From: Streptomyces rubradiris
GTDB lineage: Bacteria > Actinomycetota > Actinomycetes > Streptomycetales > Streptomycetaceae
Length of the DNA stretch: 64,000 nucleotides
Reading direction: 5' to 3'
Assembly: GCF_016860525.1 (NCBI RefSeq)
Contig: NZ_BNEA01000015.1
Coordinates: 1,054,001 to 1,118,000, forward strand
The position numbers and the translations under genes are program-made. Of the stretch, positions 17,396 through 26,518 are shown piece after piece; the stretch's first letter is position 1, and each line of letters opens with the position of its first letter. The notes below the pieces were generated by a model. It searched no databases. It had not been told where the DNA came from and was given only the letters and a program-made list of their open reading frames with translations.

Positions 17396-18691
17396 TTGCC
17401 CTTTCCACCTGCTGACGTTGTGGCCTCCTTCGGCAGACATCTGCATTTCCAGACCCTGGAGCGAGCCCTGTGCGAGCGCCATCCCGAGCTGGCCGACCGA
17501 GTCCGTTTCGACGATACGGACGGGCGGATGCTGCTGAAGGTAGCGGTGAACGACAGGCAATCGGTGGGCCTGGCCAACGTCCGCATGGGGCACGCGATCG
17601 TCTGGGCGATCATCGACCCGGAGCTGAACAGCGAGCCTTCCGTCTGGCCGGTCCACACACCCGACGAGGTGCTGGTGGACGCCCTGCACGCCGTGGCCTC
17701 GGCCTACCTTGCGGGCCGGCCCGTCGCCTCACCGTGGCGCTGGCACGAGAGTAACCCCTCAGAGGCGACCGAGCTGGCCGACCTCCTGGACGCCCATGGC
17801 GTACAGGTGCTGCGGGTGGCCGCGAGCAACCGGTACTTCCCCTACGGTCCGCGGCACGCGCCGAAGCTCGACGTGGTGGCCGGCGGGCGGGCCGAAGCGA
17901 TCGTGGAAGCCGCGCTCCCCGACGCCTTCGCCCGTGTGTCGCTCAAGCCCAGCCTTGGCTGGACGGTGGACGTGCACAGCTCTGCCTGGGACGGCTGGAG
18001 CCGTATCGACCTCGGCTGGTGTCTACGCGGCCGGTCCTCTCCCGTACCGGGCATGCCCCGTGCGAAGGTCTCGGTGCCCGAGATCGCGGAGTTGCTGTGC
18101 CGAGGTCCGCAGGCCTGGGACGCCGAGCCGGCGTGGCAGCCTGCGCGGCCCGACGTGCCACTCCGCGCAGCAACGTTGTCGGCACACCAGGAACCGCTGT
18201 TCGCGGAGCCTGTCGAAGAGGAGACCGTACCCGTCTGGTTCGCGGGGCTCCGCGAACTCTGGGACGCCGGCGAGGATCCGGCGCGTCAGGGCGATACCGC
18301 GTCTCTCAGCGCGTCAGAGGTTGCGGAAGCGGTCCTTGAACAGCTCACCGACTTGGGCTTCGCGGACCTCCGGGAAGGAGACACCGACAGCCCCGTCGAG
18401 TCGGACACGTTCCACATCGTCTGGCACAGCGGCCGTAAGTCCCTGTCGACCTCGGACGTTGAGAAGTTGAACGGCCGCGCCGCGGCGGCCGGCGAGGAGG
18501 TCCCCAAGCGACTGATCGTGATCACCGGGACCGGTCTCACACGTCCTGCCGCCGACTTCGCCGATCAGGCCAAGGCGTTCGCCTTCTACCTGGATCGCAC
18601 AACCGGTGAGTTGTCGTCCGAGAACACCCGCGCTTATGAGGCTCTTCTGCCCCGCAAGGATCCGGTCCGTCGCGAGTTGGAGCCCTGGTGA
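17396..18691 (+). CDS. Mrr-like degenerate restriction-endonuclease-fold protein
   Basis: 431 residues from a TTG preceded by AAAGGAG. The N-terminal 280 residues are not recognised. Residues about 305-425 look like an Mrr-type domain: a helix ending LTDLGF, a strand FHIVWHSG, then SDVEKLNG, then LIVITGTGLTRPAADFADQA and FYLDRTTGEL. The last two match the Mrr pattern in which a (T/S)xxGF strand and a long helix are followed by LIDG. The catalytic Q-x-K is not evident at the HIVW strand, so the domain may be inactive or act as a DNA-recognition module. It ends 72 bases before mcrB in the same direction, so it may be an accessory of the McrBC system. Confidence 0.55.
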   Translation: MPFPPADVVASFGRHLHFQTLERALCERHPELADRVRFDDTDGRMLLKVAVNDRQSVGLANVRMGHAIVWAIIDPELNSEPSVWPVHTPDEVLVDALHAVASAYLAGRPVASPWRWHESNPSEATELADLLDAHGVQVLRVAASNRYFPYGPRHAPKLDVVAGGRAEAIVEAALPDAFARVSLKPSLGWTVDVHSSAWDGWSRIDLGWCLRGRSSPVPGMPRAKVSVPEIAELLCRGPQAWDAEPAWQPARPDVPLRAATLSAHQEPLFAEPVEEETVPVWFAGLRELWDAGEDPARQGDTASLSASEVAEAVLEQLTDLGFADLREGDTDSPVESDTFHIVWHSGRKSLSTSDVEKLNGRAAAAGEEVPKRLIVITGTGLTRPAADFADQAKAFAFYLDRTTGELSSENTRAYEALLPRKDPVRRELEPW

Positions 18692-18763
18692 GCCGTCCGT
18701 TGTCAGTGGTGGCCTCTATCGTTTCCGGTGAACGCGATGTGCAGGTGGGGGGAAGTGGTGAGG

Positions 18764-20581
18764 ATGGCCGCCGACAGCACGCAGTACCCGGAGTTCCGGT
18801 TGCGACTGCCCAACGGAGGCCCCGAGGCCCGAGGACGGCTGCTGACCGACAAGGGGACGAACGGCAGCCAGAAGTTCGTCGTCCTGGCCGGGTCGCCCGG
18901 GAGGCCGGAGGTCGTACCGTCGTTTCCCGTTCGTATGCCGTCGTCGTACCGGCTGAGACAGCGGCTGATCGAGGACGGGGTCCTCACGCAGTCGGCCACC
19001 TGGCCCGGCTGGCTGGAGGTCACGCAGGACGTCGAGTGCAACTCGCCGTCGGCCGCGGCGGAGATCCTGGTCGGCCGCAGCGCCAACGGCTGGCTGGAGT
19101 GGAAGTCTGCCGACGGACACCCCCTCTCCGACTACCTCGACCAGGTGTGGTGGGGCCCCAACCGTGCCTGGCTGGTGCGCGGCTCCAACGTGTCGGGCCT
19201 CGATCTCGTCCGCCGGATGTGGCTGCCCGAAGGGCTGGTGACGCTTCAGGCCCGGCACCTTCGTCAGGGCGTGGAGCAGGGGGTCAGCAAGGATCGGCTG
19301 CGGGCCGCCGTGGAGGAGGACTACGCCTCCACGGCGACGTACAACCAGAAGGTCCAGCTGGTCGAGGAACTGCACATGTTCCTCTCCCGGATGAGGCCCG
19401 GCGACACCATGTGCACCATCTCCGGCGGCCGCATCTACGTGGGCAAGATCACGGGCGATGCCGAACAGCTCGCCTCCGAGGACGGCCGGTCCGACCTGCG
19501 TCGGCCGGTGGACTGGGCGGAGCAGGGGCACCCGTACGAGGACGTGCCGGAGGCGCTCCAGCAGAAGCTCTCCGCCCAGCACGACGTGATCGACCTGACC
19601 TCCGTCAAAGACATTCTGGACGGACTGGGGATAAGCGACGAGGACCTGATCGAGGAGGCCGAGGCGGCCGACCGGGACCCGAGCGTGGAGATCCCCGCCC
19701 TCACCGCCCGCCGGGAACTCGAGCTGCCCGTCCCGACGGACGAGCTTGCCGACGAACTCCTCGTGCACGACGTCGACTGGCTCCGGGACGTACGCGATCT
19801 GCTCTGGGACGAGCGCCAGCTGGTGCTCTACGGCCCGCCCGGCACCGGCAAGACGTACCTGGCCCTCAGACTCGCCGAGTTCCTCGGCGGCGGTCCGGAG
19901 CAGGTGAAACTCGTGCAGTTCCACCCCTCGTACGCGTACGAGGACTTCTTCGAGGGCTTCCGCCCCCAGGAGGACCCGCACACACGAGAGGTCGCCTTCC
20001 GGCTCACCGCCGGTCCGCTGCGCGAACTGGCCGATCTGGCCTCCCGGGAGGGCAACCGCCACGTCCCGCACTTCCTGATCATCGACGAGATCAACCGTGC
20101 CAACCTGGCGAAGGTCTTCGGCGAGCTCTACTTCCTGCTGGAATACAGGAACAAGTCCGTACGGCTCACCTACTCCGGTGACGACTTCGCCCTGCCGCCC
20201 AATCTGTTCGTGATCGGCACCATGAACACCGCCGACCGCTCGATCGCCCTCGTCGACGCGGCCATGCGCCGACGCTTCGCCTTCGTCGAGCTTTCTCCGC
20301 GTACCGAGCCGACGAGCGGTCTGCTGCGCCGCTGGCTCGCGCGCGAGGGCCGCGACAGCGAGCCGGCCGACCTGCTCGACGCGCTCAACTCCCGCATCGA
20401 GGAAGCGGACTTCCGCATCGGGCCGTCGTATCTCATGAAGAAGGCGGTATACCGGGAGGGCGGACTGGAGCGGACCTGGCGGACCAAGATCCTGCCGCTG
20501 CTGGAGGAACACCACTACGGCGAGGGCGTGGACATCGAGAAGCGGTACGGGCTGGCCGCGTTGCGGGAGTCGCTCGGGTGA
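18764..20581 (+). CDS. mcrB: McrB-type AAA+ GTPase of a type IV restriction system
   Basis: 605 residues from the ATG at 18764, which has GGGGGAAG about 8 bases upstream; the frame is open further upstream but lacks a better ribosome site. The N-terminal half (1-330) is a DNA-recognition region of unknown fold. The AAA+ motor follows: Walker A GPPGTGKTYLALRLAEFL, FHPSYAYEDFFEGFRP, Walker B IIDEINRANLAKVFGEL, and the sensor MNTADRSIALVDAAMRRRF, all diagnostic of McrB. McrB translocates with GTP on DNA carrying modified bases and recruits McrC for cleavage. Coupled by a 4-base GTGA overlap to mcrC. Confidence 0.93.
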   Translation: MAADSTQYPEFRLRLPNGGPEARGRLLTDKGTNGSQKFVVLAGSPGRPEVVPSFPVRMPSSYRLRQRLIEDGVLTQSATWPGWLEVTQDVECNSPSAAAEILVGRSANGWLEWKSADGHPLSDYLDQVWWGPNRAWLVRGSNVSGLDLVRRMWLPEGLVTLQARHLRQGVEQGVSKDRLRAAVEEDYASTATYNQKVQLVEELHMFLSRMRPGDTMCTISGGRIYVGKITGDAEQLASEDGRSDLRRPVDWAEQGHPYEDVPEALQQKLSAQHDVIDLTSVKDILDGLGISDEDLIEEAEAADRDPSVEIPALTARRELELPVPTDELADELLVHDVDWLRDVRDLLWDERQLVLYGPPGTGKTYLALRLAEFLGGGPEQVKLVQFHPSYAYEDFFEGFRPQEDPHTREVAFRLTAGPLRELADLASREGNRHVPHFLIIDEINRANLAKVFGELYFLLEYRNKSVRLTYSGDDFALPPNLFVIGTMNTADRSIALVDAAMRRRFAFVELSPRTEPTSGLLRRWLAREGRDSEPADLLDALNSRIEEADFRIGPSYLMKKAVYREGGLERTWRTKILPLLEEHHYGEGVDIEKRYGLAALRESLG

Positions 20582-21789
20582 GTCTGGTCGTCGAGCTCAT
20601 CGAGCACGCCCCGGCCCGTTCCGTCCCTCTCCCGGACGCAGTCGGACGTGCGCTGGCGGCAGGCGAGATGGTGGACGCGGTCCCGGATCCCTACACTCCC
20701 GGCCACTGGTCACTGCGAGCGGGCAGCAAGGTGGGTGCGGTGGCCTTCGCGGTGCCGGGCATCGACGCGCCGGTCACCGTGCGCGTCACGCCCAAGGTGC
20801 CCATCGCCCGTCTGTTCTTCCTCATCGGTTTCGCTCTCGACCAAAAACGGATCTGGCGGGAGGGAGATGTGGAGGCGGCAGGGCATCACGACCTGCTGCC
20901 CGCGCTCGCCCATGCCGTGGAGCGGCAGATGGACCGGGCGCTGCGGCAAGGGCTGCTCCAGGGGTACAGAGCCACAGAGGAAGCCTCTCTCGTCGTGCGT
21001 GGCCGTATCCGGGAGTCCGAGCAGATACGGCGGCGGTTCGGCACCGTACTGCCGGTCGAGATCGGGTACGACGAGTTCACCACCGACATCGCCGAGAACC
21101 GCATCCTGCGCGCGGCCGTGGAGCGCCTGCTGCGGCTGCCCGGCGTGCCGGCCGGCGTACGCCGCAGACTCCTCCACCAGCGCGCCCGGCTCGCCGACGC
21201 GGACCTGCTGGTACGCGGGCAACCACTCCCTAAGTGGCAGCCCACACGCCTCAACTCCCGGTACCACCACGCCCTCCGTCTGGCGCAGGCGGTTCTCGAC
21301 GACACGTCGGTCGAGCATGCCGTCGGCGGACTGCGCGTCGACGGGTTCCTGTTCGACATGAACAAGCTCTTCGAGGACTTCGTGACGGTCGCACTGCGGG
21401 ACGCCTGCCGCGCTCACGGACAGTCGGCTCGCCTCCAGGATCCGCACCACCTCGACGAGGCCGCCGCGATCCGCATGAGGCCCGACCTGGTGCTGTACGG
21501 ACCGGACGGCGCGGTGTGTGCCGTCGTGGACGCCAAGTACAAAGCGGAGAAGCGGGAGGGGTTCCCGGACGCCGACCTGTATCAGATGCTCGCGTACTGC
21601 ACCGCTCTCGGCCTGTCCGAGGGACATCTGGTGTACGCCAGGGGCAACGCGTCGCACGCCGCCCACACGGTCCGCCACGCCGGCATCGTCATCCACCAGC
21701 ATGCCCTCGACCTGGACCAGGATCCCGCCGGGCTGCTGCGGGACGTCCGGACGCTGGCCGCCCGCCTGGTGGACACCCCGCGCGTATGA
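20578..21789 (+). CDS. mcrC: McrC nuclease subunit
   Basis: 403 residues, GTG start overlapping the mcrB stop. The middle holds the McrC pattern RGRIRESEQIRRRFG and YDEFTTDIAENRILRAAVERLL. The C-terminal PD-(D/E)xK core is RPDLVLYGPDGAVCAVVDAKYK, where D482-type and D-A-K residues bind metal, followed by ADLYQMLAYC. McrC stimulates McrB hydrolysis and makes the double-strand cut in methylated or otherwise modified foreign DNA. Together with the preceding gene this is a complete McrBC restriction system. Confidence 0.92.
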   Translation: MSLVVELIEHAPARSVPLPDAVGRALAAGEMVDAVPDPYTPGHWSLRAGSKVGAVAFAVPGIDAPVTVRVTPKVPIARLFFLIGFALDQKRIWREGDVEAAGHHDLLPALAHAVERQMDRALRQGLLQGYRATEEASLVVRGRIRESEQIRRRFGTVLPVEIGYDEFTTDIAENRILRAAVERLLRLPGVPAGVRRRLLHQRARLADADLLVRGQPLPKWQPTRLNSRYHHALRLAQAVLDDTSVEHAVGGLRVDGFLFDMNKLFEDFVTVALRDACRAHGQSARLQDPHHLDEAAAIRMRPDLVLYGPDGAVCAVVDAKYKAEKREGFPDADLYQMLAYCTALGLSEGHLVYARGNASHAAHTVRHAGIVIHQHALDLDQDPAGLLRDVRTLAARLVDTPRV

Positions 21790-21829
21790 TCGACCGCGGA
21801 GTGTCCTTTGAGGGTGGGGAGTTCACCTC

Positions 21830-23959
21830 ATGCCGCAGCTCGCGTTCGCCAGCAGTTTCTGGGAGAGCTACGACGTCCTGGAAAAGCCCGTCAGGGCCGG
21901 CGTACGCAAGGCCATGCAAAAGTTCCAGCAGCTCACCGTCCCCGAGCTGCACGCAGACAAGGGACTGCACCTGGAGTCCGTGGAGAACGCACGCGACCCA
22001 CGCATGCGCACCATCCGCATCAACGACTTCTGGCGCGGTGTCGTGCTCGCCCCCGACGACGGCAGCGACGTGTTCCTCCTGGTCAACGTCGTCCCCCACG
22101 ACGAGGCGTACGCGTGGGCGGCGAAGCGGCTGTACACGACGAACTCCGCCACCCGGGCCCTGGAGGTCCGCAACGTGGTCGCGATCGAAGAGCTCACCCC
22201 CGCCCTGGAGAAGGCCACCGCGGCAGCCGACTCGCTGCTCTTCGCCAAGTATTCGGACACCGTGCTGCGCGAACTCGGCATCGACGACCAGGTGCTCAGG
22301 GCAGCGCGGACCATTGTGGACAAGGCACAGCTACGGGCGTTCGAGACACTGTTGCCGGAGGACCAGTGCGAGGTGCTCCAGTACCTGGCCGAGGGCTTCA
22401 GCCCGGAGGAGGTGTACCGGGACGTCGTCGCCGTACGGCAGCCTTTCGACGCCGGTCCCGACCCGGACGAGAGCCTGGCCGTCGCCATCGCGAACACCGC
22501 GAGCCGCATCACGCTGGTCACCGGCCCGGAGGAACTCGCCGACGTCCTCGAGAAGCCGTTCGCGGCCTGGCGGGTGTTCCTGCACCCCTCGCAGCGCCGC
22601 CTCGCCTATCGGATCTCGTACGGCGGGCCGGTGCAGGTCACCGGTGGCCCCGGCACCGGCAAGACGGTCGCGGCACTGCATCGGGTCAAGCACCTGCTCA
22701 CCCGCTCCCCCGACACACGGGTCCTTCTCACCACCTTCACCGGCGCCCTGGCAGCGTCCTTGCGGGAGAACCTGTCCGTCCTGCTGGACGGCAACGCCTC
22801 ACTGCTCGCGCGCGTCGACGTGACTACGGTCAACGCCTACGCCCACGGCATCGTGAGCCGCTTCGACGGCAAGGTGCCCTCCCCCATCGGCGACCGGGAG
22901 GAGCGGCAGGTGTGGCAGCGGGTGGTGAAGAAGCTCGGACTGCCTTGGACGGAGCAATTCCTGGCACAGGAGTACCGGCACGTCATCCTCGCCCAGGATC
23001 TACGGAGCCGGGACGCCTACCGTGCCGCCGCACGGCGTGGCCGAGGCAGCGCCCTGTCGCCCGCGCGGCGGGAACAGCTCTGGCCCGCCATCGAATTGTT
23101 CGAGTCGATGCTGCGTGATCAGAAGGCCACCACACACCTGCGGATATGCGCGCGTGCGGCCGAGCTGCTCGCCGCGTCCTCCCCCACGCACGACCACGTG
23201 GTCGTGGACGAGGCCCAGGATCTGCACCCCGCGCAGTGGCGCGTCCTGCGGAGCGCTGTGCCACCCGGCAGCGACGACCTGTTCATCACGGGCGACCCGC
23301 ACCAGCGGATCTACGACTCCAAGGTGTCGCTCGGCTCCCTGGGTATCTCGGTGACGGGGCGCACCCACCGGCTGCGCGTCAACTACCGCAGCACGGAGGA
23401 GATCCTTTCCTGGTCGACGGGGATTCTGCGCCCCGTCACCATCGAGGATCTGGCCGGTGACGGCAGTGACTCCCTCGCGGGCTATCGCTCGCTCCTGCAC
23501 GGACGCCGGCCGCAGGCCGAAGGGCACGGTTCGGAGCACGCCGAGGTCGCCGCGCTGGTCGAGCGAGTGCAGGGGTGGATCGCACAGGGCGTCCGGCCGT
23601 CAGAGATCGGTGTGTGTGCCCGCTTCAACGTGCTGCTGGACAAGGCGTACGACAAGCTGTCCGCGGCCGGAGTCCCGGTGGCGCGCGTCAGGGACACCCC
23701 GGGGGCGCAGGTGGAAGGCGTGCGGTTGGCCACCATGCACGCCATGAAGGGACTGGAGTTCCGCTGCGTGGCCGTCCTCGGGGTGACCGCGGGTGCGGTG
23801 CCCTTCACTCGTGAGGTCACCCCGGCCTCCGTGGACCCCTTGCAGCATGAATCGGATCTGCTGCGAGAGCGCTGCCTGCTGTTCGTGGCGTGCACCCGGG
23901 CACGGGAGGCCCTGGCGGTGTCATGGAGCGGTCAGCCCAGTCCCTTCCTGCCACGCTGA
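21830..23959 (+). CDS. RelE/ParE-like domain fused to a UvrD-type SF1 helicase
   Basis: 709 residues. The first 120 resemble a RelE/ParE toxin fold: helices with FWESYDVLEKPVR, then MRTIRINDFWRGVVLA, FLLVNVVPHDEAYAWA. A helicase follows: Walker A VTGGPGTGKTVAALHR, motif II VVVDEAQDLHPAQW, motif III ITGDPHQRIY, motif IV LRVNYRSTEEIL, ATMHAMKGLEFR and VACTRAREALAVSW. The gene is 40 bases after mcrC and in the same direction, so it may share its transcript. Fusions of this kind are annotated in many actinomycetes without assigned function. The toxin-like part could bind ribosomal RNA or a nucleic acid end, but I see no test of its activity in the sequence. Confidence 0.85.
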   Translation: MPQLAFASSFWESYDVLEKPVRAGVRKAMQKFQQLTVPELHADKGLHLESVENARDPRMRTIRINDFWRGVVLAPDDGSDVFLLVNVVPHDEAYAWAAKRLYTTNSATRALEVRNVVAIEELTPALEKATAAADSLLFAKYSDTVLRELGIDDQVLRAARTIVDKAQLRAFETLLPEDQCEVLQYLAEGFSPEEVYRDVVAVRQPFDAGPDPDESLAVAIANTASRITLVTGPEELADVLEKPFAAWRVFLHPSQRRLAYRISYGGPVQVTGGPGTGKTVAALHRVKHLLTRSPDTRVLLTTFTGALAASLRENLSVLLDGNASLLARVDVTTVNAYAHGIVSRFDGKVPSPIGDREERQVWQRVVKKLGLPWTEQFLAQEYRHVILAQDLRSRDAYRAAARRGRGSALSPARREQLWPAIELFESMLRDQKATTHLRICARAAELLAASSPTHDHVVVDEAQDLHPAQWRVLRSAVPPGSDDLFITGDPHQRIYDSKVSLGSLGISVTGRTHRLRVNYRSTEEILSWSTGILRPVTIEDLAGDGSDSLAGYRSLLHGRRPQAEGHGSEHAEVAALVERVQGWIAQGVRPSEIGVCARFNVLLDKAYDKLSAAGVPVARVRDTPGAQVEGVRLATMHAMKGLEFRCVAVLGVTAGAVPFTREVTPASVDPLQHESDLLRERCLLFVACTRAREALAVSWSGQPSPFLPR

Positions 23960-23971
23960 GTCAGCCGTCGG

Positions 23972-25648
23972 TCAATCGGGGGGAGGTGCCAGGGCACCGC
24001 TGCTCAGGCCGTCCCGCGCCAGCGTGGCGGCCTCTTTGCTCAGCTCCGCCATCCTTCGTGTCAGCTCCTCGAATTCCCGCAGCGCCCGGAACGCGGCACC
24101 GTAGCGGCGCTGTTCGGCGATAGCCATCTGGGGAATGCGGGCGCCCTTCGTGTCGAACCGGTACGTGCCGCTGGCACTGGTGGAGCGGCGCGTGTTCGCG
24201 GTGCTGCGCAGGAAGCCCTGGAGGAAGTCGGTGTCGAGCTGGTCGCTGACGGAGACCGGCTCCGATTCCCCGTATTCCACGAGTCCTGCACGCGCGAGAT
24301 CGGCGACGCTGACGGACGGGCCGTCCAGAACTCCGACTCCCCCCTCACCGATCAGGTGAGGCAGCAGCTCGGCAAGCCGACGTGCCTGCCGCGTCAGCTC
24401 TTGCCGCACCTGGTCGTACTCGGCGGCGTAGTCACGATGGGACTCCCTGACGTAGCGTCCCGGGGTGAGGTCCACGGTGTCGTCGAGGAGCTCGATCAAG
24501 GGCACGGCCACGGTCTGATTGGGCATCGGCTCCAGCGAGCCGTCCGGTTCATTGTCGGTGAGGTCCACCATGCGGACGCTGGTCGCCTCGTCCCCGGGTG
24601 CCCGCGGCCGGCGCAAGTGCCAGAGGTGCACCGGCAGCGCGTGCGACGCCGCGCTACCAGCCGGCAGGGCGACGACCTCGGTCAGAACACCGCGTCGTAC
24701 GAGCTCGGCCCGGATCCGGCGGCCTGCCTTCCGGTAGGCGACTGATGCAGGCATGACCATAAGTACGCGACCGCCCGGCGCGGTGTGCGCGTAGGCGTGC
24801 TGCAGCCATGCGAGTTCCCCTTCGGCCCGGGACGGTGTGCCGAACTCCCAACGGGAGTCGAGGAGTAGTTCCTCGCGCCCCCAGTCGCTGTCGGCCACCG
24901 GCGGATCGCAGACGACCACGTCTGCTCTGAGGTCCGGCCATTGATCATCACGGAGGGAGTCTCCCTCGACGACATCGACTCCGGTGCGACCGGTGAGCTC
25001 GGCTCGCAACTGCGCGAAGCGAGCGCTCCGTGCGTCAGCCTCTTGACCGTAGCGGCGCGTTCCCTGTTCGGCCCCGACGGCCAGAAGCAACGTTGCGACA
25101 CCGCAGGCGGGGTCGAAGACGGTCGCGTCGGCTGCGACGTCCCCGACGAGGTGCCGCACGGCACGAACGATGCGCGGTGAGGTCGCCAGATCGGATCCGG
25201 CACGGCGGACGGAGTCAGTGAAGCGCTCGGCAAGAGCATCCGCCATCGCTCCTCCCGCGTCCCGCTCCGCCGCGGCGCGGAGCAGCCGGACAGCGTCCGA
25301 CGGCAGAGCGCTGGGCACTTCGCCCACCGGGTCGGACAGCAGTCGAGCCGCGTCAGCGAGCGCGCCGAGCATGTCGTCGCCGTAGGCACCGCGCAACGCT
25401 TGCCACAGCTGCACGTCCTCCGCGACGTCATGCCCCTTACGCTGCCTGTCCAGCCAGGCCTGCACCTCGGCAAGCGCGAAGACCGGGCTGCCCGCGCCAC
25501 TGCTGACGGGCGCGGGAAAGTCGTCGTAACGCCGTCGCCAGTTGGAGACAGCAGCACGGGTGACGCCCGCAAGCCGGGCGATCTCCGAGCCCGTGACCAA
25601 TGGTCCGGCCTGGTGAGCGGGCGTTTCTGACATGCGCCCACCGTACAC
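23972..25648 (-). CDS. HTH-containing N6-adenine methyltransferase with fused specificity-like end
   Basis: 558 residues from a GTG with GGAAAGGAGG just upstream; the ATG at 25633 is a weaker alternative. The N terminus is a helix-turn-helix (GSEIARLAGVTRAAVSNWRR). The methylase follows with FDPACGVATLLLAVG (motif I, about residue 177) and CDPPVADSDWG in the place of NPPY (about 246). The last 180 residues resemble half of a type I S subunit: a target-recognition segment, then IPQMAIAEQRRYGAAFRALREFEEL as a coiled coil (fewer than 20 in each block). No restriction subunit is next to it. It converges with the helicase gene, leaving 12 bases between stops. Confidence 0.82.
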   Translation of the reverse strand: MYGGRMSETPAHQAGPLVTGSEIARLAGVTRAAVSNWRRRYDDFPAPVSSGAGSPVFALAEVQAWLDRQRKGHDVAEDVQLWQALRGAYGDDMLGALADAARLLSDPVGEVPSALPSDAVRLLRAAAERDAGGAMADALAERFTDSVRRAGSDLATSPRIVRAVRHLVGDVAADATVFDPACGVATLLLAVGAEQGTRRYGQEADARSARFAQLRAELTGRTGVDVVEGDSLRDDQWPDLRADVVVCDPPVADSDWGREELLLDSRWEFGTPSRAEGELAWLQHAYAHTAPGGRVLMVMPASVAYRKAGRRIRAELVRRGVLTEVVALPAGSAASHALPVHLWHLRRPRAPGDEATSVRMVDLTDNEPDGSLEPMPNQTVAVPLIELLDDTVDLTPGRYVRESHRDYAAEYDQVRQELTRQARRLAELLPHLIGEGGVGVLDGPSVSVADLARAGLVEYGESEPVSVSDQLDTDFLQGFLRSTANTRRSTSASGTYRFDTKGARIPQMAIAEQRRYGAAFRALREFEELTRRMAELSKEAATLARDGLSSGALAPPPD

Positions 25649-25678
25649 AGAGCCGTCCCTCCTTTCCAAGAGCCACTC

Positions 25679-25693
25679 GTTGACGTCGTCAAC
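25679..25693. promoter_or_regulatory. perfect palindrome upstream of the HTH-methyltransferase gene
   Basis: GTTGACG-T-CGTCAAC, seven-base arms around one base, 31-45 bases before the GTG start on the minus strand. It contains a TTGACG that could be a -35 element. The methyltransferase carries its own helix-turn-helix, so autoregulation through this site is a reasonable inference, as in control of other modification genes. Confidence 0.5.
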
Positions 25694-26101
25694 AAACATG
25701 CAAAGACGTGTGGACCATTCGACGAATGCAGCCGATGCCGTCCACCGACGTGACGCGGGGCACGTAGTCATCACTCCGACTGTGTGTGGAGTGGAACGCC
25801 AACTCCTGCCATGCGCAGGTCATCAGTACGGGAATGCCTTGAGTCGTCCGCCGAAGCTGCGCGCCGTCCTCGTCCGGCCGCAGCATCGCTGACAGGGCGT
25901 CAGTACGGGCGTCACCTGAGCGTCAAGATAACCTGCGGCCGCGCGTGCCTGGACAGATGAGGCGTGTCCCTCACCTACGCGCACCTCGTGAAACGGCAGG
26001 TCAGCGGGGTACCAGGAGCGCGGGCCAGGTTCACGTTGTGCACTCAGGAAAACAAGTCGACCTGACTCGCCCGAAACTCGGAAATCAGAAGAACCAACAG
26101 G

Positions 26102-26176
26102 TCAGCGACCCTTTTCGGCAGGCTCCAGGATCGCCACGCACTCCACATGATGCGTCATCGGAAAGATGTCGGCCTG
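26102..26176 (-). pseudogene. C-terminal remnant of a TrmA/RlmD-type RNA (uracil-5) methyltransferase
   Basis: Twenty-four codons and a stop remain, reading QADIFPMTHHVECV then AILEPAEKGR. FPxTxHVExVAxL is the conserved end of class I SAM-dependent RNA methyltransferases of the TrmA family. Upstream in the same frame there is a stop codon within a few codons, so the rest of the gene is missing. This shows that the defence island joins to, or replaced, the body of a housekeeping gene here. Confidence 0.75.
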
Positions 26177-26518
26177 GGGGCGTCACAGGAAAGGCCAGGT
26201 CAGAGGCGTTTTCTCGGCTCGCTGTGCAGCCTGAGGGCGCACAGAGCGTCAAACGAGCGTCACGGCGGACAGTGCCTGGTCGGTGTCGGGCTACCCGGCC
26301 TCGCGGGCGAGAGAGAGGCGCATCCCTCGGGATGATTTGGGTGCGACAGTCTGTTCCATCTGAGCAGCACGGATGAGGTCGCGCGGCCTGCAGGGTTCCT
26401 GGTTTCGCTTCGGCTTGCCCCGCTCTCGTCGGCGCAACAGGCCGCCCCCTGCAGAACCGCGACCGGCATGCCCGCGATCTCTACGGCCATGTCCGGTCAC
26501 GATTCACGTGTGGCTCTG
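26177..26518. other. non-coding scar between two islands
   Basis: About 340 bases with lower GC and no reading frame that looks like a gene in codon use. The neighbouring stretch 25700-26101 is similar. I see no repeats, tRNA or strong hairpin. It probably consists of decayed junction sequence. Confidence 0.5.

Noticed and set aside
24356..25630. Plus-strand open frames over the HTH-methyltransferase
   Set aside because: They are antisense shadows with arginine/alanine-rich translation. The minus-strand frame has clear methylase motifs.
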